This document shows, piece after piece, positions 61,367 to 64,000 of a DNA stretch of 64,000 bases. The notes below the pieces were generated by a model, which was given only the letters and a program-made list of their open reading frames with translations, searched no databases and was not told the origin of the DNA. This DNA is from Dialister succinatiphilus YIT 11850 (GTDB lineage Bacteria > Bacillota > Negativicutes > Veillonellales > Dialisteraceae), in the NCBI RefSeq assembly GCF_000242435.1, contig NZ_JH591187.1:94391-158390 (forward strand), in the 5' to 3' direction. The first letter of the stretch is position 1. Every line of letters begins with the position of its first letter. The position numbers and the translations under genes were made by a program.

Positions 61367-63376
61367 ATGAAAGTTCGGATTTATAGAAGTCTTCTTCTCA
61401 TGGGCATTGTGTCCGTGATTACCACCTTTATCCTGTCCGCCATCCTTTACTACCAGGGCATGCAGGAACAGTTCAGCCATGAACTGCAGCACCTGAACAG
61501 TGTCATGGCCGGTGCCGTTTCCACCGATGATGAAGAGGGAAGCCGAGCATACCTCAGCCGTATTTATGATGACAATCATAAGGCCATCCATATCGTATGG
61601 CTCGACAGGGATGGTACGGTTCTCTATGACAGCGATAACAAAGATGAAGACTATAAAAACGGCCCGGAAGTGAAGGAAGCCATGGCGGAAGGGAAGGGAG
61701 CTGCTGTTCATAAAGATTCCAACGACAACCCCAAGAGCTACTATGCCCAGAAAGCCCCTGACGGCTCCATCCTGCGCCTTTCCAGCGCCCGTACTGTTTC
61801 CTATATAGGATTTTCCGCCTACCTGCCGGAAATCATTCTCTTTCTTGTGGTATTTGCAGTAGGCTGTCTCTTTGCGGCGGAAAGGGAAACAGAAAAAATC
61901 CTGAAACCCTTCCACCTTCTGGGAGACCTGGTACAGAAAATTATGGAAGGACAGAAGGTGGACGACGTGCCATCAGACTATAAGGAACTGAACCCCCTCA
62001 TCCGGAAGGTAGAGGAACAGCATGATGAAATCCAGAACTACATGGATGACATTGAAGAGGAACGGAATACCATCCGTACCGTGGTAGATACCATTTCCGA
62101 CGGCATCATCCTTTTGAACGAGCATAAGGAAATCGTAGACTACAACCGGAAAATCGAGGAAATCTTCCACCTCACCGAAGACAAAAGATATCGCCGCATT
62201 GCCAGCCTTTACCATGATGAAGACTGGCTTCGGGTCATCGGGAAAGCCTATCGCACCGACGGCAGGCAGGAATATACCATGAGCCTTTTCAACAATCCCT
62301 ATCGGATGGTGATGAACAAAATAGAACTTGCTGACGGAGAAACGGGTCTTCTTATCGTGCTCCGCGATATGACCGCCTCCTATATGGCAGAAAAAATGAG
62401 ACGGGAATTCTCTGCCAACGTGTCCCATGAACTGAAAACACCGCTCACCTCCATCAGCGGCTTTGCAGAAATGATTGCCAACGGCATGTACCAGAAACCG
62501 GACGATGTGAAACTCTTCGGCAGCCGCATTGTCAATGAATCCCAGCGCATGCTCACCCTCATTGACACCATTATGCACCTGTCACGCATAGAAGAAACAG
62601 AAACCACCATTACCTGGAAAACCGTTTCCTTAGACAGCCTCGTCCACTACGCCGCCGATCTCATCGAACCCCAGGCCAAAGCAAAGGGTGTTGCCCTCAC
62701 CGTAGATGCAGAGCCCCTCTATACCTACGGCAACGCTGCCCTTCTTTCCGAACTGGTTATGAACCTTCTCGACAACGCGGTGAAATACAACAACGAAGGA
62801 GGCAGTGTTCATGCCCTCCTGAAACCGGAAGGGGAGGACAAACTGCGCCTCACCATTTCAGACACAGGCATCGGCATCCCCAAAGACAAGCAGGGAAGAG
62901 TGTTCGAGCGGTTCTACCGGGCGGAAGAAAGCAGAAACAAATCCACCGGCGGCAGCGGACTGGGCCTTGCCATCTGCAAGCACATTGTAGAAAAACATAA
63001 AGGCACCCTTTCCATGACCAGCGAAGAAGGGAAAGGCACCACCGTCACCGTCATCCTGCCCCGTATGAGCGATGCCGACGTATCCAAAGAAACCAAAGAA
63101 GCCCTCACCGCCCGGCAGGAAGCAGAAGACGCTGAATCCGGCCGTCTGGCCCAGCAGGAAGCGGAAGAAGACCAGGCGGCCAAGGCAGCGCTGGGAGAGG
63201 CAAAGGAAAACGGGAAGGAACCCAAACACCTCCACAAAGCGAAAAAACTGAAGAAGGACAAAAAGACCAAAAAGAAATCCAATGGTCATTCCCGCAATGC
63301 AGAATCGGCGAATAAGCCCGACGGAAAGGCAGGCAAGCCCGGCCGCAAAGCAGGAAGGAAAAAAGAAGTCAAATAA
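61367..63376 (+). CDS. PhoR-type sensor histidine kinase with basic C-terminal tail
   Basis: 669 residues; AGGAG about ten bases before the ATG. TM1 (about 8-30), an extracytoplasmic sensor domain, TM2 (about 150-170, IILFLVVFAVGCLFAA), HAMP-like linker, PAS (about 235-335), HisKA with H354 in VSHELKTPLTSISGF, and HATPase with LLDNAVKYN, SDTGIGIPKD, FERFYRAEE and GGSGLGLAICK. The kinase proper ends near residue 566; the remaining 103 residues are an unusual tail, first Glu/Ala-rich, then strongly Lys-rich (HKAKKLKKDKKTKKKS). Pairs with the regulator at 60659 to control the pst genes. Confidence 0.93.
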   Translation: MKVRIYRSLLLMGIVSVITTFILSAILYYQGMQEQFSHELQHLNSVMAGAVSTDDEEGSRAYLSRIYDDNHKAIHIVWLDRDGTVLYDSDNKDEDYKNGPEVKEAMAEGKGAAVHKDSNDNPKSYYAQKAPDGSILRLSSARTVSYIGFSAYLPEIILFLVVFAVGCLFAAERETEKILKPFHLLGDLVQKIMEGQKVDDVPSDYKELNPLIRKVEEQHDEIQNYMDDIEEERNTIRTVVDTISDGIILLNEHKEIVDYNRKIEEIFHLTEDKRYRRIASLYHDEDWLRVIGKAYRTDGRQEYTMSLFNNPYRMVMNKIELADGETGLLIVLRDMTASYMAEKMRREFSANVSHELKTPLTSISGFAEMIANGMYQKPDDVKLFGSRIVNESQRMLTLIDTIMHLSRIEETETTITWKTVSLDSLVHYAADLIEPQAKAKGVALTVDAEPLYTYGNAALLSELVMNLLDNAVKYNNEGGSVHALLKPEGEDKLRLTISDTGIGIPKDKQGRVFERFYRAEESRNKSTGGSGLGLAICKHIVEKHKGTLSMTSEEGKGTTVTVILPRMSDADVSKETKEALTARQEAEDAESGRLAQQEAEEDQAAKAALGEAKENGKEPKHLHKAKKLKKDKKTKKKSNGHSRNAESANKPDGKAGKPGRKAGRKKEVK

Positions 63377-63381
63377 ATGAG

Positions 63382-63424
63382 AAAAGGCTGTGAAAAATGG
63401 AAATCATTTCTTCACAGCTTTTTT
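63382..63424 (+). terminator. Terminator after the kinase gene
   Basis: AAAAGGCTGTGAA and TTCACAGCTTTTTT; same family as 9368 and 56204. Confidence 0.88.
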
Positions 63425-63429
63425 CGTGG

Positions 63430-64000
63430 AGAAAACAGGGCACCTTAACCACCCTTGTGCCACCCATCTATGAGAGCAAATAGGACGCTTTAGCCGGAGC
63501 GGGGGAGGGACCGAGCTCCTATCCAGTTCGCTAGTGCAAAATGTGTTCGCTGTGCATCGCTTCGCTTAGGGGGCCGCCGATTGGCGGTCAGGAAAATGAT
63601 AGAGTGTCATATCTCTGCTCAGTCCCGTACACCCTTTTGCCTCTTCGAGGCATTTCCCCTCAAGGGGAAACGAGAGATATGAGGGAAAAAACAGCGAGTC
63701 ATATACTTCACGTACCATTTCGGAGTTTTCCCCCTTTGGTGGCTGGCGCCACCACCTTTCCCCCGCAAGCGGGGGCACTATGGATGCTTAGCCATGAGGC
63801 CATGTCTCTACAGGAAAGCATAGAGCGATTTATTCTGTCCCCCGGATGGGGGAAAGTCCGGCGCAGCCGGATAAGGGGGAGCCGCGTGGCGGCTAATCAC
63901 CAGAATGCCTATCATGTCATATGACACAGAAAGCAAATCCCGTAACGCTGACTTTATACTCATCGCCCCCTAAAGGGGAAACGACTCACTACATTTTGCG
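63430..64000. repeat. Composite palindromic repeat cluster 8
   Basis: No gene recognised up to the window end. 63571-63675 repeats 56362-56466; CCCCCGCAAGCGGGGG (about 63762) is a perfect hairpin; CGTAACGCTGACTT at 63941 leads into a 41-base block (63960-64000) identical to 22560-22600. The cluster continues beyond the window. Confidence 0.75.

Noticed and set aside
63541..63924. 127-codon frame near the window end
   Set aside because: Repeat-derived sequence without start signals.

Overview
The window looks like chromosome of a diderm Bacillota, class Negativicutes, and most resembles Dialister. This rests on the overall gene complement, a roughly 630-residue form of glutamine synthetase, strong Shine-Dalgarno sites with frequent TTG/GTG starts, and RND efflux (an outer-membrane-type trait) beside Bacillota-style genes such as rpsU-yqeY. 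The species call is an inference; no rRNA is present. Nearly all genes are on the plus strand; only rpmB, a pyridoxal/pyridoxamine kinase, rpsT and one tRNA-Leu are on the minus strand.

Layout. 1-3.4 kb: end of an IS4/IS701-type transposase, an RtcB-like RNA ligase and a DUF4268 nuclease-like protein. 4.1-5.6 kb: a protein with an HNH-like but apparently degenerate zinc region, overlapping dcd. 5.7-9.3 kb: a complete TAXI-TRAP uptake operon (lipoprotein receptor, DUF1850 protein, fused permease). 10.2-14.9 kb: a 1563-residue cyclic-di-GMP protein with PAS/GAF, EAL and three GGDEF-type domains. 15.6-20.5 kb: rpsU-yqeY and two tandem glutamine synthetases. 21-24.2 kb: peptidases PepT and PepC. 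24.4-24.8 kb: tRNA-Pro, tRNA-Gly and tRNA-Thr. 25.3-30.6 kb: a 2-hydroxyacid dehydrogenase, a divergent polysaccharide deacetylase, an SDR oxidoreductase and a membrane/coiled-coil protein. 30.9-33.3 kb: divergent rpmB and recG. 33.4-38.3 kb: guaB, a TagA/WecG-type glycosyltransferase, psd, pssA and a GT2 glycosyltransferase, tightly packed. 38.4-42.8 kb: RND adaptor and pump. 42.9-44.8 kb: surE and a vitamin B6 kinase. 45.2-48.4 kb: CsoR-type repressor and a copper ATPase whose C-terminus carries two extra metal-binding domains. 48.8-56.2 kb: M20 amidohydrolase, DUF308 protein, rpsT, acpS, nnr, ComEC-like MBL lipoprotein, DUF3006 and a URO-D-family protein. 56.8-63.4 kb: pstSCAB followed by a PhoB/PhoR-type two-component system, a coherent phosphate-starvation module without phoU.

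Most gaps over 300 bp are filled with dispersed palindromic repeats rather than genes: a composite REP-like family (at least seven copies of the core CGTAACGCTGACTT), two TA-flanked roughly 160-bp MITEs plus remnants, a 125-bp structured repeat present twice, a tandem 73-bp duplication, and a recurring terminator family sharing CTGTGAAGAAATG. No CRISPR array, rRNA or prophage was seen.

The most interesting single observation is the copper ATPase. Its last 70 codons form a free-standing CopZ-like chaperone sequence preceded, in frame and inside the gene, by its own strong ribosome-binding site.
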